This document shows, one piece after another, positions 35,821-45,225 of a stretch of DNA of 64,000 bases. The first letter of the stretch is position 1, and each line of letters starts with the position of its first letter. The notes beneath the pieces are model-generated. The model did not search any database. It saw only the letters and a list, made by a program, of their open reading frames with translations, and was not told the DNA's origin. The position numbers and the translations under genes were made by a program. The stretch is from positions 513,658 through 577,657 of the forward strand of contig NZ_KE136472.1 in assembly GCF_000407145.1 (NCBI RefSeq), given 5' to 3'. The stretch is from Enterococcus caccae ATCC BAA-1240 (GTDB lineage Bacteria; Bacillota; Bacilli; Lactobacillales; Enterococcaceae).

Positions 35821-35857
35821 TCGAGTGATTGACTAGTCAATCGCTCGATTTTGTTTT
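35821..35857 (+). terminator. Terminator after glyA
   Basis: TCGAGTGATTGACT pairs with AGTCAATCGCTCGA, followed by TTTTGTTTT. Confidence 0.85.
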
Positions 35858-35894
35858 ACAATAGGAAGGAATAAATTATTGAAGGAGAATGAGC

Positions 35895-36524
35895 ATGGGA
35901 AAATTCCAAGTTATTGATCATCCACTGATCCAACACAAATTAACAATCATTAGAGATAAGGATTGTGGAACAAAGGTTTTTCGTGAAGTCGTAAATGAGA
36001 TCGCAATGCTTATGGCATATGAAGTTTCAAGAGATATGCCTTTAGAAGATATTGTAATCGAGACACCGATCTGTGAATCAACACAAAAAACATTATCTGG
36101 TAAAAAGGTAGCAATCGTACCTATTTTACGTGCAGGTATTGGAATGGTAGATGGTATTTTGGAATTGATTCCAGCAGCAAAAGTTGGACATATCGGTTTA
36201 TACCGTGATCATGATACATTAGAACCAGTTGAATACTTTGTGAAGATGCCTGAAGATATCGACGCACGTCAATTATTTGTGGTTGATCCAATGTTAGCGA
36301 CAGGTGGATCGGCAATTATGGCAATCGATGCATTGAAAGCCCGTGGTGGCAGCAATATTAAATTTGTTTGTTTAGTAGCAGCGCCAGAAGGTGTGAAGGC
36401 TTTACAAGAAGCACATCCAGATATCGATATTTATACTGCAGCATTAGATGAGTATTTAGATAAAGATGGTTACATCGTTCCAGGCCTTGGCGATGCTGGT
36501 GATCGTTTATTTGGTACTAAGTAA
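35895..36524 (+). CDS. upp: Uracil phosphoribosyltransferase
   Basis: 209-residue enzyme making UMP from uracil and PRPP. Motifs [15 protein letters not shown] near residue 76, and the PRPP loop [15 protein letters not shown] near 128. GAAGGAG at 35881-35887 gives proper spacing to ATG 35895; the ATG at 35889 is too close. Confidence 0.96.
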   Translation: MGKFQVIDHPLIQHKLTIIRDKDCGTKVFREVVNEIAMLMAYEVSRDMPLEDIVIETPICESTQKTLSGKKVAIVPILRAGIGMVDGILELIPAAKVGHIGLYRDHDTLEPVEYFVKMPEDIDARQLFVVDPMLATGGSAIMAIDALKARGGSNIKFVCLVAAPEGVKALQEAHPDIDIYTAALDEYLDKDGYIVPGLGDAGDRLFGTK

Positions 36525-36530
36525 GAACAA

Positions 36531-36573
36531 AATAGCTGATAAAAACATGAAGATGTTTTTATCAGCTATTTTT
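36531..36573 (+). terminator. Terminator after upp
   Basis: An 18 bp perfect stem (36531-36548 with 36553-36570, loop GAAG) and T-rich tail; may also stop the minus-strand gene at 36615. Confidence 0.9.
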
Positions 36574-36614
36574 ATGAAATAAAAAATCCATCCAGTAATT
36601 ATGGATGGAAAAAT

Positions 36615-36851
36615 CTATACTTTTTTTAGTTTTTTGTAATTGATGACGATCACACCATTACTTTTAACCATTAAATCGGTGTTGTCAGAGTTTTCATCAA
36701 TTTCCACAACAGCGGAGTTATTTAATTGTTTCGTGATAATCCCCGTTTGTGGCTGACCATGCATCAAGAAAGTGACCTGAGTATCGACAGTGAATAAATC
36801 CCCTTCTGCAGAAGGCTCAACAGGACGATTAAAGTTACCGAAATTAGACAT
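36615..36851 (-). CDS. DUF2187-like small protein
   Basis: 78 residues. The pattern VDTQVTFLMHGQPQTGIITKQLNNSAVVEID followed by VIVINYKKLKKV resembles the DUF2187 (YkvS-like) fold, a small beta-barrel of unknown function. Minus-strand RBS GGAAG is close to the ATG. Stands alone between the upp terminator and the tRNA gene. Confidence 0.7.
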   Translation of the reverse strand: MSNFGNFNRPVEPSAEGDLFTVDTQVTFLMHGQPQTGIITKQLNNSAVVEIDENSDNTDLMVKSNGVIVINYKKLKKV

Positions 36852-36989
36852 TCAAAAAAACTTCCTTTCTTAACTACTATTATTATACCACAAATTAAGA
36901 AAAATTTCAGAAAACTAATTTTATTTTAAAAAAAGAACTGTTTTTATCTTTACAAAAGGTAGGTTTAGTTTTATAATTTTGATTGTATT

Positions 36990-37062
36990 GCCAGCTTAGC
37001 TCAGTTGGTAGAGCAATGCACTCGTAACGCATAGGTCACAGGTTCGATCCCTGCAGCTGGCA
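36990..37062 (+). tRNA. tRNA-Thr (anticodon CGT)
   Basis: 73-nt cloverleaf: acceptor GCCAGCT/AGCTGGC, D-arm GCTC...GAGC, anticodon loop CTCGTAA giving CGT, T-loop TTCGATC. The 3' CCA is not encoded. Promoter TTTACA-N17-TATAAT lies just upstream (about 36950-36978). No duplicated 3' end was found nearby, so it is not an occupied attachment site here. Confidence 0.94.
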
Positions 37063-37070
37063 TAAATTAC

Positions 37071-37122
37071 AAAACAAGCTTACCAAAGTCTTTGAACTCT
37101 AGGTATGCTTGTTTTATTTTTT
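37071..37122 (+). terminator. Terminator after tRNA-Thr
   Basis: AAAACAAGCTTACC pairs with GGTATGCTTGTTTT, one mismatch, then ATTTTTT. Confidence 0.85.
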
Positions 37123-37263
37123 GCCCAAGCTGAATAGTGATATAAGCTAATTAGAAAATAAGTGTTCTATTATTTCATTTTATTAAAATAAAAAAACAGA
37201 TTGGATGAGAATACTGTGTTACGATTTTTTTAGTAAAAATAATAGAAAAGCGAGAGGTTACAG

Positions 37264-38730
37264 ATGAAAAAATTTTTGCACTGTATAGGATTCCTCATAT
37301 TAGGAGCTTTGATGTTTTCTTCTTCAGCTTTTGCACAAGGAAATGTATCTAGTTCAGGAATGAAAACTTCAGATGACGGGACAGATTATGTTCTTGTGGG
37401 AAAGGCTTTTCATGATATTTTCTCTGAACCGACAGAAATAGACTTAAACACAAATAAGTTAGTTTATTTCCAACAAGAATTAACAGTCAATAACGGAACT
37501 ATGACGAAGTATTTAGCAAAGTTTACAAACCAAGACAGCACAGGAGATTCTTGGTTTCAATTTGCCTCGTATCCTACAGTCACTAAAGGAAATGCTAAGC
37601 TAGCATATACAACAGACGGAATAAATTATAGTGATATACTGCCCGATTTAAATGATTTAGTTGGTTATAAGATGGAGCTTACGCAAGCGATCGACCATCT
37701 AGATGATGAAAACAACCGAGAGCCGGATTTACTTATTTCATTTACAATGACGCCAAAAAGAGAATTTATTCTTGAAAATAATGCCTTGAATAAAGATATT
37801 GTTCCTTTTAGCGGTGGATATGATTCGGGTGGTTATGGTACCTATATTGATTGGAGATTTGGAAGAGGGGTACATTTTACGAATATCCCAATACCTGGGG
37901 AAGATGTTCAGGTCGTTTATGAAGAGGAAGATGGCACCGTAATTCATGAACCTCAATTAATGAAGGGCAATATTGGTGATACGTATGATGCTACTACAGA
38001 TCAATATAAATTGGATATTCCAGGCTATACTTTAAATCAAAATAAACTTCCAACTAATGCCGTAGGTCTTTTTACCGCCGAAAAACAAAGCGTAAAATAT
38101 GTATATAGTAAAGATCCCGTTGCTGCAGCAGATGTAACAGTAAAATATCAAGATACAAACGGAAAAAGCCTTGCGGATGCGGTTGTCAAGACAGGAAACA
38201 TCGGCGATTTGTATTCTACAGAACAAAAAGAGTTTGATGGTTATACATTTAAAGAGGTTCAGGGAAATACTACAGGGATATTCATGGATAAAGCTCAAAC
38301 AGTAATTTATATCTATGAAAAAAATCCATCTAAGATATCGAATGTAATAGTAAAATATCAAGATACCAATGGAAATAATTTAAGTGCCGAAGTGGTGAAA
38401 ATTGGAGTAATTGGCGATTCATACGCCACTGAACAAAGAGAATTTGATGGCTATACATTTAAAGAAGTTCGAGGAATAGCAAAAGGATCATTTACAGATA
38501 ACCTTCAAGTTGTAACGTATATTTATGAAAGAAAGATAGAAACAATGACCAATGATCAATCAAACGATAAACCTGCACAAAAAACCACACTATTTCCGCC
38601 ATTAGGTGAAAACAATCAATATTCAAAAGTACTAATAACACTTGGAAGTGCGCTAACCATAGGTGTGCTTGTATTTTGGCTAGGATTAGTGAAGGTGAAA
38701 AACAGGATAACCGTGGATAAGATACTTTAG
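37264..38730 (+). CDS. Surface protein with three MucBP repeats and a divergent sortase signal
   Basis: 488 residues. Signal peptide 1-25 (cleavage after SSAFA); unique domain about 26-212; three MucBP-type repeats at about 213-284, 291-353 and 359-422, each with the KYQDTNG / GNIGD / YxFKEV pattern; C-terminal wall-sorting region near 441 reads LFPPLGEN followed by a membrane segment and KVKNR tail. LPxTG is thus replaced by FPPLG, so anchoring by sortase A is uncertain. MucBP repeats suggest binding of mucins or glycans. AGAGG precedes ATG 37264; own transcription unit. Confidence 0.82.
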   Translation: MKKFLHCIGFLILGALMFSSSAFAQGNVSSSGMKTSDDGTDYVLVGKAFHDIFSEPTEIDLNTNKLVYFQQELTVNNGTMTKYLAKFTNQDSTGDSWFQFASYPTVTKGNAKLAYTTDGINYSDILPDLNDLVGYKMELTQAIDHLDDENNREPDLLISFTMTPKREFILENNALNKDIVPFSGGYDSGGYGTYIDWRFGRGVHFTNIPIPGEDVQVVYEEEDGTVIHEPQLMKGNIGDTYDATTDQYKLDIPGYTLNQNKLPTNAVGLFTAEKQSVKYVYSKDPVAAADVTVKYQDTNGKSLADAVVKTGNIGDLYSTEQKEFDGYTFKEVQGNTTGIFMDKAQTVIYIYEKNPSKISNVIVKYQDTNGNNLSAEVVKIGVIGDSYATEQREFDGYTFKEVRGIAKGSFTDNLQVVTYIYERKIETMTNDQSNDKPAQKTTLFPPLGENNQYSKVLITLGSALTIGVLVFWLGLVKVKNRITVDKIL

Positions 38731-38754
38731 AGGATTTTGTCTAAATTAAGTGCA

Positions 38755-38793
38755 AACTCAAAACCATACTTATTGAAGGTTTTGAGTTTTTTT
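38755..38793 (+). terminator. Terminator after the MucBP protein gene
   Basis: AACTCAAAACC / GGTTTTGAGTT stem followed by T7. Confidence 0.88.
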
Positions 38794-38896
38794 AACCATT
38801 TTTCCCTTTATTAAGAGAATTCATTCATAATTTTTGTATATTTACAAAAAAGAGCCTACACTGAATGTATAACTAAGTATATAGGAGGAATGCATC

Positions 38897-39082
38897 ATGT
38901 CAGAAAAAGTTGATCAAATCAATAAGTTAGCGAATGAAGCAAAAAAAGAAGTCGAACGTCTAGAAGATAAACGACAAGAAAATCTTGGCAACTCCATCAA
39001 TTATATTGAGAATGAATTGCAAGTCCAACGATTATACGCTCAAATCGAAGCTTATGAAAAAGTTTTGGATATTGTAAAATAA
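38897..39082 (+). CDS. Small coiled-coil protein of unknown function
   Basis: 61 residues, highly charged and helical (NEAKKEVERLEDKRQENL). Strong RBS ATAGGAGGA and a terminator on its 3' side support a real single-gene unit. Not recognised. Confidence 0.65.
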   Translation: MSEKVDQINKLANEAKKEVERLEDKRQENLGNSINYIENELQVQRLYAQIEAYEKVLDIVK

Positions 39083-39127
39083 CTCTATTTTTATAATGAT
39101 GTAGTTTACAAAACCAATTTTAATACC

Positions 39128-39173
39128 AATAGGCTAGACAAAACGATTTTAGTTTTGCCTAGCCTATTTTTTT
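39128..39173. terminator. Terminator after the small coiled-coil gene
   Basis: AATAGGCTAG / CTAGCCTATT with an inner CAAAAC/GTTTTG helix and T-run; lies between convergent genes and may serve both. Confidence 0.88.
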
Positions 39174-39217
39174 GTTATTAGGTTCAATAAAAAATAGTGT
39201 TCATTAGCTGATCATTC

Positions 39218-39970
39218 TCAATAATTAGTTTTATCATAAAGAATAAATTTTCTTCGATTAATTAAATCAGTAGCGCCTAAAAATTCATTAGTCTTTTCAT
39301 ATCGAAATGTGATGTAAGGAATCTGCTTTTTATCTGGATATAACGTACTGGCGGTTTTTTCTTGAATTAGAAAACCGATAGTATCCATATATTTTTTCTT
39401 CACACTGTTACGTTCGTACTTTACATCTAAAGGTACTGTTACAAGTAAACTTCGATAACTATTATATTTTCTATCAATTTTGATAATCATATTTTCAGAT
39501 GAAGTAACGACCTCTTCTAAAAGTGCAGGCATTTCATTATTAATTTTTTCTTCTACGAATTTATCGTTTTCCTGTTTAGCTACGAATTTACTATAATCAA
39601 TTTTAACCTGATATTGAATCTTTTCTTTTTCTTTATAAGATGAAAAAGAGATATCAGTTGTAGGATCTTTTCCATCTATAAAAATATTTCTCCAAATAAA
39701 TGTACCATCTTTATCAATTTTGAGTATCCCTCGTGTTTCTTGTGTACTAATACCATTTCTATTTTGGATAATATTAGCAGAAAAGCTGCTATAGTCGGAT
39801 TTTCCAGTAAGCTGAAACTGCCCGTTTTCATCTGCTTCAATCGTATCCATATCGAGTGTAATCCAAGGTTCATTTGCTGTTTGTGATTCGTTTTCTGTGT
39901 TGTTATGCTTCCCACAGCCTCCAAGTGATAAAATAAACAAACTAATTCCTAACAAATACATCTTCTTCAA
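39218..39970 (-). CDS. Putative lipoprotein of unknown function
   Basis: 250 residues. Lipoprotein signal with lipobox LGGC near residue 19, followed by an Asn/Glu-rich linker. TTG start at 39970 with AAAGGAG about 10 nt upstream; an ATG three codons later would also keep the signal. The body has no motif I recognise; beta-rich segments alternate with charged ones. Convergent with the small coiled-coil gene. Confidence 0.72.
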   Translation of the reverse strand: MKKMYLLGISLFILSLGGCGKHNNTENESQTANEPWITLDMDTIEADENGQFQLTGKSDYSSFSANIIQNRNGISTQETRGILKIDKDGTFIWRNIFIDGKDPTTDISFSSYKEKEKIQYQVKIDYSKFVAKQENDKFVEEKINNEMPALLEEVVTSSENMIIKIDRKYNSYRSLLVTVPLDVKYERNSVKKKYMDTIGFLIQEKTASTLYPDKKQIPYITFRYEKTNEFLGATDLINRRKFILYDKTNY

Positions 39971-40216
39971 TGTTATTCATCTCCTTTAAAAATGTATTAT
40001 ATACTTATACAACGCGACAAAGCAATGCACATAAAAATTAAACGAACTTAGAAAAGTATAGTAAAGGACACATTTGTCAAAATGAAAAAAACAATGTAAA
40101 TACAGCTACTAAATTTGTACTTTAAAGTTTTTCCAAAATCATCAAGACTATACTTTCTTTTCTCCTTATAGAAAGTTATAATAAAAAGCGTATGATTTAA
40201 GGAAAAGGGATGACGA

Positions 40217-41401
40217 ATGAATAAAAATAAATTAATGCGCAACTTAGATAATAGAATTGATTATGGTGTAATCTTACCTGTGTTCCTTCTTTCGATCATC
40301 GGTATACTGTCACTTTATGTCGCTTTAAGTAATGATCCAAACCGACCAGAAATCGGAAATATGCTGATGAAACAAGGGCTATGGTATTTAGTCGGTGGCG
40401 TTAGTATCGTGATTGTTATGAATTTCAGCTCCAAGCTTCTCTGGCGGCTAACTCCAGTGTTTTATGTGATTGGACTGATCATGATGGGGTTACTATTAAA
40501 ATTTTATGATCCCTATTTAGAATCACAAACAGGTTCTAAAAACTGGATCAGCATTGGCGGCACGACTTTTCAGCCTTCGGAATTAATGAAAGTAGCCTTT
40601 ATCTTAATGTTGGCTTATGTAGTGACAATGCATAATGTTAAAAATGTCAATCGCACGATAAAATCTGATTTTTGGCTGATTGGCAAAATGTTATTGGTGA
40701 CAATGCCGGTCATTATCCTAATTTTACTACAGGATGACTTTGGTACAATGTTGGTTTTCTTAGCCATTTTTGGCGGTGTATTTTTAATGTCAGGAATTAC
40801 GTGGAAAATTATTTTACCAACATTTTTGGCGGCTTTATTATTAGGAGCTGGAACAATTTATTTAGTAACCACGACTACGGGACGTGAATTTCTGTATTCA
40901 GTTGGTTTTAAACCGTATCAGTTTGATCGAATCGATTTATGGATGAATCCTTTCCATCATGATCCAGATCGTTCTTTTCAACCAGCACTTGCAATAACTG
41001 CAATTGGTTCAGGAGGCTTACTTGGAAAAGGGTTTAATGTTAGTGATGTTTATGTACCAGTCAGAGAATCAGACATGATTTTCACCGTTGTTGGTGAGAA
41101 CTTTGGGTTCATTGGCGGCTGCTTTATTATTTTGTTATACTTTATATTGATTTACCGCATGATTCGTGTTTGTTTTGATACGAATAATGAATTTTATGCG
41201 TATATTGCAACAGGGATCATTATGATGATTTTATTCCACGTATTTGAGAATATTGGGGCCAATATCGGGTTATTGCCTCTAACAGGGATTCCGTTACCAT
41301 TCATCAGCCAAGGTGGTTCCTCTATTTTAGGAAATATGCTAGGGGTAGGATTGATCATGTCAATGAAGTATCAAAAAGAAGCAACGATCGAAGAATATTA
41401 A
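40217..41401 (+). CDS. rodA: RodA-type SEDS peptidoglycan glycosyltransferase
   Basis: 394-residue polytopic SEDS protein (about 10 membrane segments) that polymerises lipid II with a class B PBP. Motifs GSKNWISIGGTTFQPSELMK near residue 113, the extracellular loop with the catalytic-type WMNPFHHDPDRSFQPALA near 258, and the C-terminal GIPLPFISQGGSS. Sequence is closer to RodA (cell elongation) than FtsW; paralogues cannot be fully separated by eye. The stop overlaps no gene; arsC-like gene follows in 18 bp. Confidence 0.9.
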   Translation: MNKNKLMRNLDNRIDYGVILPVFLLSIIGILSLYVALSNDPNRPEIGNMLMKQGLWYLVGGVSIVIVMNFSSKLLWRLTPVFYVIGLIMMGLLLKFYDPYLESQTGSKNWISIGGTTFQPSELMKVAFILMLAYVVTMHNVKNVNRTIKSDFWLIGKMLLVTMPVIILILLQDDFGTMLVFLAIFGGVFLMSGITWKIILPTFLAALLLGAGTIYLVTTTTGREFLYSVGFKPYQFDRIDLWMNPFHHDPDRSFQPALAITAIGSGGLLGKGFNVSDVYVPVRESDMIFTVVGENFGFIGGCFIILLYFILIYRMIRVCFDTNNEFYAYIATGIIMMILFHVFENIGANIGLLPLTGIPLPFISQGGSSILGNMLGVGLIMSMKYQKEATIEEY

Positions 41402-41419
41402 ATGAAAGAAGGCGTTAAA

Positions 41420-41776
41420 ATGTACACATTTTTCTGGTATCCAAAATGTTCAACGTGTAAGAAAGCAAAAGCGTGGTTAGATGCTAAACAGGTAAAATAC
41501 GAAACAATCGATATGATCGAAAATCCTCCAACTGCAAAACAATTAGCAAACTGGATGGAACAAAGTGATCTGCCAGTTCGCCGTTTCTTTAATACAAGCG
41601 GTATTCGTTATAGAGAACAAGGATTGAAAGATAAGGTCAATGACTTTACAATCAAAGAAGCAAGCGAATTATTAGCGACTGATGGTATGCTGATCAAACG
41701 TCCGATTTTTGTTAAGGGAGATCAATTTTTAGCAAACGGATTTAAAGAATCTGATTATGAAGGAGCTATTAAATAA
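41420..41776 (+). CDS. ArsC/Spx-superfamily thiol reductase-like protein (YusI-like)
   Basis: 118 residues of the ArsC/Spx thioredoxin-like fold. CSTCKKAKAWL near residue 10 has the CxxC pair; FNTSGIRYRE and LIKRPI are typical of the YusI/YffB branch annotated as arsenate reductase. GAAGG selects ATG 41420. The stop overlaps the next start (TAATG), and pairing with a GcvH-like gene is common in Firmicutes. Confidence 0.88.
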   Translation: MYTFFWYPKCSTCKKAKAWLDAKQVKYETIDMIENPPTAKQLANWMEQSDLPVRRFFNTSGIRYREQGLKDKVNDFTIKEASELLATDGMLIKRPIFVKGDQFLANGFKESDYEGAIK

Positions 41777-42099
41777 TGGCTGAAAACTTGAAAATAATCG
41801 ACAACTTATGGATTTTAAAAACAAATGAAGGATATAAAATTGGCTTAACCAATGAAGCACAAGAGGATTTAGGCAATATCACATTTGCGACGATGCCAAA
41901 GGTTGGTCAAACATTGAAAAAAGGCGATTCTTTGATCGAAGTGGAAGCTGAAAAAGCGGTCAGCGAATTCAGTTCACCAATGGGTGGAACGATCGTTGCA
42001 ATCAATGAAGCTGCCGAACAAGATCCAAGTGTATTAGATGATGCAGATCAAACAAAAGCATGGATCGCGATTTTGTCAGATGTTGAGGAAGCTAAATAG
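41776..42099 (+). CDS. gcvH: Glycine cleavage H-like lipoyl protein
   Basis: 107-residue lipoyl-carrier domain. The lipoylated Lys lies in VEAEKAVSEFSSP (Lys at about 59). No gcvP or gcvT is adjacent, so it may act as a lipoyl relay or GcvH-L protein rather than in glycine cleavage. Overlaps the upstream gene by one base. Confidence 0.88.
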   Translation: MAENLKIIDNLWILKTNEGYKIGLTNEAQEDLGNITFATMPKVGQTLKKGDSLIEVEAEKAVSEFSSPMGGTIVAINEAAEQDPSVLDDADQTKAWIAILSDVEEAK

Positions 42100-42117
42100 A
42101 GCCAAGCATAAAATTAA

Positions 42118-42146
42118 TTGACAAGCTATATAGATGTTGCTATAAT
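42118..42146 (+). promoter_or_regulatory. Promoter of the T-box metNIQ operon
   Basis: TTGACA (42118-42123), 17 bp spacer, TATAAT (42141-42146): consensus sigma-A promoter. Confidence 0.9.
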
Positions 42147-42152
42147 TTCATC

Positions 42153-42437
42153 AATAAAAGTAAAAGCTTTGAAAAGAAGAGTACATGTCAAACGTGTTTG
42201 AAGAGAGCCTTGTTCGCTGAAAAGAGGTAGCATAGTTGAGATGGAAGATGGTCTTTGAGCGGAATAAGTGAGCAGAAGTGAACTTATTACGGGAGTGCCC
42301 GTTATAGCACGACAGTATGCGAGTTCAAGTACTGTATAAGGCTATTATTGTGAAATAATAGTAAATCAAGGTGGTAACACGAAAGACAAGCTTTCGTCCT
42401 TATGTCAGATTCAGACATTTGGGCGGAAGCTTTTTGC
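42153..42437 (+). ncRNA. T-box riboswitch, probably methionine-responsive
   Basis: The leader has AGAGAGCC and GCTGAAAAGAGG stem-I signatures, the T-box AAGGTGGTAACACG (42368-42381) that pairs with the tRNA acceptor end, and a terminator AAGCTTTCGTCC / GGGCGGAAGCTT with T-run (about 42388-42436). A likely specifier is ATG at 42248-42250, giving tRNA-Met control, which fits the metNIQ genes. Uncharged tRNA-Met would stabilise the antiterminator. Confidence 0.93.
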
Positions 42438-42487
42438 ATGTTCAACATCATGTTATAAAGTAACTTGATGTTGAACATGCAAAAAGC
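42429..42487. repeat. 22-bp perfect inverted repeat downstream of the T-box terminator
   Basis: Arms 42429-42450 and 42466-42487 are perfect complements around a 15 nt loop. The left arm reuses the terminator's AGCTTTTT tail; the right arm lies before the metN RBS. No T-run follows it. It could cap the 5' end of processed metNIQ mRNA. Confidence 0.75.
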
Positions 42488-42574
42488 ACTAATCTACAAG
42501 ATGTTACTCACAATGACACGTATCCTGTAGTATAATAAAAAAGAAGTAAAACCAAAGAAAGCGGAGGGGAAAAA

Positions 42575-43612
42575 ATGCCTCTAATCGAATTAGAACACGT
42601 ACAAAAACAATTTTCCGGTAAAACTGGACAAGTAACAGCTGTAAGTGACGTTTCACTAACAGTCGATCAAGGGGATATTTACGGCATCGTCGGCTATTCT
42701 GGCGCTGGTAAAAGTACGTTAGTTCGTTTATTAAACGGCTTGGAATTACCAACAGAGGGAGAAGTCATTATCCAAGGGCAAAATGTTGCGAAAATGGCAA
42801 ACCGAGAACTACGTCAATTTCGTAAAAAAATCGGCATGATTTTTCAACATTTCAATTTATTATGGTCAAGAACGATTTTAGAAAACATCATGTTACCATT
42901 AGAGTTAGCAAATGTTCCAAAGAATGTGAGAAAAGAAAGAGCCCAGGAACTTTTGAGTTTAGTTGGTTTAGAAGGGCGTGGAGATGCTTATCCAAGTCAG
43001 TTGTCTGGTGGACAAAAGCAGCGTGTGGGTATCGCTAGAGCTTTGGCTAATAATCCTGAAATCTTGCTTTGTGATGAAGCAACTAGCGCACTAGATCCAC
43101 AAACAACTGATGAAGTATTGGATCTATTATTAGAAATCAATAAAACATTGAACTTAACGATTGTACTGATCACACATGAAATGCATGTTATTCGTAAAAT
43201 TTGTAATAAAGTTGCGGTCATGGAATTAGGCCAAATCGTAGAAGAAGGCGATGTGTTGGAAGTCTTTAGACATCCGAAACAAGCTGTTACAAAACGTTTC
43301 GTGCAACAAGAATTAGAACCTAAAGAAGATACAGAAGAATTATTACAAGAATTGATCAAAGAAAATCCAGCTGGGTTAGTAGCTACTCTTCAATTTAGTG
43401 GTGACAATGCGAATGAACCAGTCATTTCTCAAGCAATCCGTAAGTTTGCTGTAGATATCAATGTGGTTCAAGGACAAGTTCAACAAGCTAAAGAAGGCGC
43501 ATTTGGTTCCCTAACCGTTATGATTATTGGATCAGCAAATGAAGTAGAAAAAACATTGACATTCTTTAAAGAAAAAGAAGTTGGTTTGGAGGTGATTCAC
43601 CGTGGCGAATGA
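42575..43612 (+). CDS. metN: Methionine ABC transporter ATP-binding protein
   Basis: 345 residues. Walker A GYSGAGKSTLV near residue 40, signature LSGGQKQRVGIARAL near 145, Walker B LLCDEATSALD near 165, and a C-terminal NIL substrate-sensing domain (about 265-345). Drives uptake of methionine. GCGGAGGGG precedes the ATG. Overlaps metI by 11 bp. Under the upstream T-box. Confidence 0.95.
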   Translation: MPLIELEHVQKQFSGKTGQVTAVSDVSLTVDQGDIYGIVGYSGAGKSTLVRLLNGLELPTEGEVIIQGQNVAKMANRELRQFRKKIGMIFQHFNLLWSRTILENIMLPLELANVPKNVRKERAQELLSLVGLEGRGDAYPSQLSGGQKQRVGIARALANNPEILLCDEATSALDPQTTDEVLDLLLEINKTLNLTIVLITHEMHVIRKICNKVAVMELGQIVEEGDVLEVFRHPKQAVTKRFVQQELEPKEDTEELLQELIKENPAGLVATLQFSGDNANEPVISQAIRKFAVDINVVQGQVQQAKEGAFGSLTVMIIGSANEVEKTLTFFKEKEVGLEVIHRGE

Positions 43613-44291
43613 GACATTTGCAGAAAAGTATTTAAATTTTAGTCGGGTGAATCCAGAATCAATGCAACAAGCGGCGATCGATACATTATTCATGACAGTC
43701 GTTGCGATGATTTTTGTTATTATTATTGGTTTTTTATTAGGATTGTTACTTTATAGCTTGAGCCGTAACAAATCACCATATGCTAAGATTTGTTATAGCA
43801 TTCTATCAGTAGTCAGTAATATTTTTCGCTCGATTCCTTATATCGTATTGATTATCTTATTGATGGATTTTTCCAGAAAACTAGTTGGCACTGGTATTGG
43901 AGCAAAAGCAGCAATTCCGTCATTGATCGTATCAGCAGCACCATTTTACGCTCGCTTAGTTGAAATCGCGTTCCGTGAAGTTGACAGTGGTGTGTTGGAA
44001 GCAGCAGATGCAATGGGTGCTTCTAGAATTCAAAAAATCTTTAAAGTCTTGATTCCAGAAAGTACGCCAGCGTTGCTATCTGGCGTTACACTAACAACAA
44101 TCACCATGATCGGTTTTACTGCAATGGCAGGAATCATCGGCGGAGGTGGTCTTGGTGGCCTAGCTTATCAAGAAGGATTTAGTCGCAACAATAATACCGT
44201 TACATTAGTCGCAACAGTTTTAATCTTGGTTATTGTGTTTATTATTCAGTTTGTCGGCGATCAATTAGTGAAACGTTCTGACAAACGATAA
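43602..44291 (+). CDS. metI: Methionine ABC transporter permease
   Basis: 229-residue MetI permease with five or six membrane segments and the coupling-loop EAADAMGASRIQKIFKVLIPES near residue 130. GTG start at 43602 with GAGGTG upstream; overlaps metN. Confidence 0.95.
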   Translation: MANETFAEKYLNFSRVNPESMQQAAIDTLFMTVVAMIFVIIIGFLLGLLLYSLSRNKSPYAKICYSILSVVSNIFRSIPYIVLIILLMDFSRKLVGTGIGAKAAIPSLIVSAAPFYARLVEIAFREVDSGVLEAADAMGASRIQKIFKVLIPESTPALLSGVTLTTITMIGFTAMAGIIGGGGLGGLAYQEGFSRNNNTVTLVATVLILVIVFIIQFVGDQLVKRSDKR

Positions 44292-44327
44292 ACAATCAAA
44301 ATAGAAAAACAATTGGAGGAAATAAAT

Positions 44328-45179
44328 ATGAAAAAGAAATTATTCGGTTTAGCAGCATTAGCAGTTGTGACATTTGGTTTAGTCGCTTGTGGAGGAGCAA
44401 AAGACAAAACAGATGATAGTAAGTCAGCGGGATCTGAAAAAGAATCATCCGTTTTAAAAGTTGGCGCATCCGCTTCACCTCATGCGGAGATCTTAGAACA
44501 AGTAAAACCAATTCTTAAAAAAGAAGGCATTGATCTAGAAATCGTTCAATTTGATGATTACATTTTACCAAATAAAAACTTGGCAGAAGGCGATATCGAT
44601 GCGAATTACTTCCAACATATTCCATACTTCAATTTACAAGTCAAAGAAAACAATTATGATTTCGCAAATGCTGGTGGGATTCATATCGAGCCAATGGGTC
44701 TTTACTCAAAACGAATCAAAGATATCAAAGAGTTAAAAGATGGCGCAACGATCATTACATCAAACTCTGAATCTGACTGGGGTCGCATTATTACGATTTT
44801 ACAAGATGCTGATTTAGTTACCGTTAAAAAAGGGGTAGATTTAGAAACTGCAACATTTGAAGATATCGATAAAAATCCTAAAAACTTGAAATTTATCCAT
44901 AACATCAATCCAGAAGTTCTAACAACAACTTACAACAATGATGAAGCAGATCTTGTGGCAATCAATGCAAACTTTGCTTATGGAGCTGGTTTAAATCCGT
45001 TGAAAGATTCAATTTTACTGGAAAAAGATAATTCACCATACGTAAATATTGTGGCTGTTCGTTCAGAAGATAAAGATAGCGATAAAATCAAGAAACTGAT
45101 TGATGCATTACACAGTAAAGAAATCCAAGATTGGATCCTTGAAAAATGGGATGGATCTGTAAAACCTGTAGATAAATAA
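44328..45179 (+). CDS. metQ: Methionine ABC transporter substrate-binding lipoprotein
   Basis: 283-residue MetQ/NlpA-family lipoprotein. Lipobox LVACGG (Cys at about 21), then VGASASPHAEIL, FDDYILPNKNLAEGDIDANYFQH and HIEPMGLYSKRIK, all typical of the family. GGAGG selects ATG 44328 over TTG 44313. Last gene of the operon, before a terminator. Confidence 0.94.
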   Translation: MKKKLFGLAALAVVTFGLVACGGAKDKTDDSKSAGSEKESSVLKVGASASPHAEILEQVKPILKKEGIDLEIVQFDDYILPNKNLAEGDIDANYFQHIPYFNLQVKENNYDFANAGGIHIEPMGLYSKRIKDIKELKDGATIITSNSESDWGRIITILQDADLVTVKKGVDLETATFEDIDKNPKNLKFIHNINPEVLTTTYNNDEADLVAINANFAYGAGLNPLKDSILLEKDNSPYVNIVAVRSEDKDSDKIKKLIDALHSKEIQDWILEKWDGSVKPVDK

Positions 45180-45180
45180 T

Positions 45181-45225
45181 AAAAAAAGACAGAAAAAATC
45201 TTAATTGATTTTTCTGTCTTTTTTA
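45181..45225. terminator. Bidirectional terminator metQ / hemH
   Basis: AAAAAAGACAGAAAAA / TTTTTCTGTCTTTTTT stem, serving the convergent genes on both sides. Confidence 0.9.

Noticed and set aside
36990..37062. tRNA-Thr as an occupied integration site
   Set aside because: No repeat of the tRNA 3' end and no integrase nearby.
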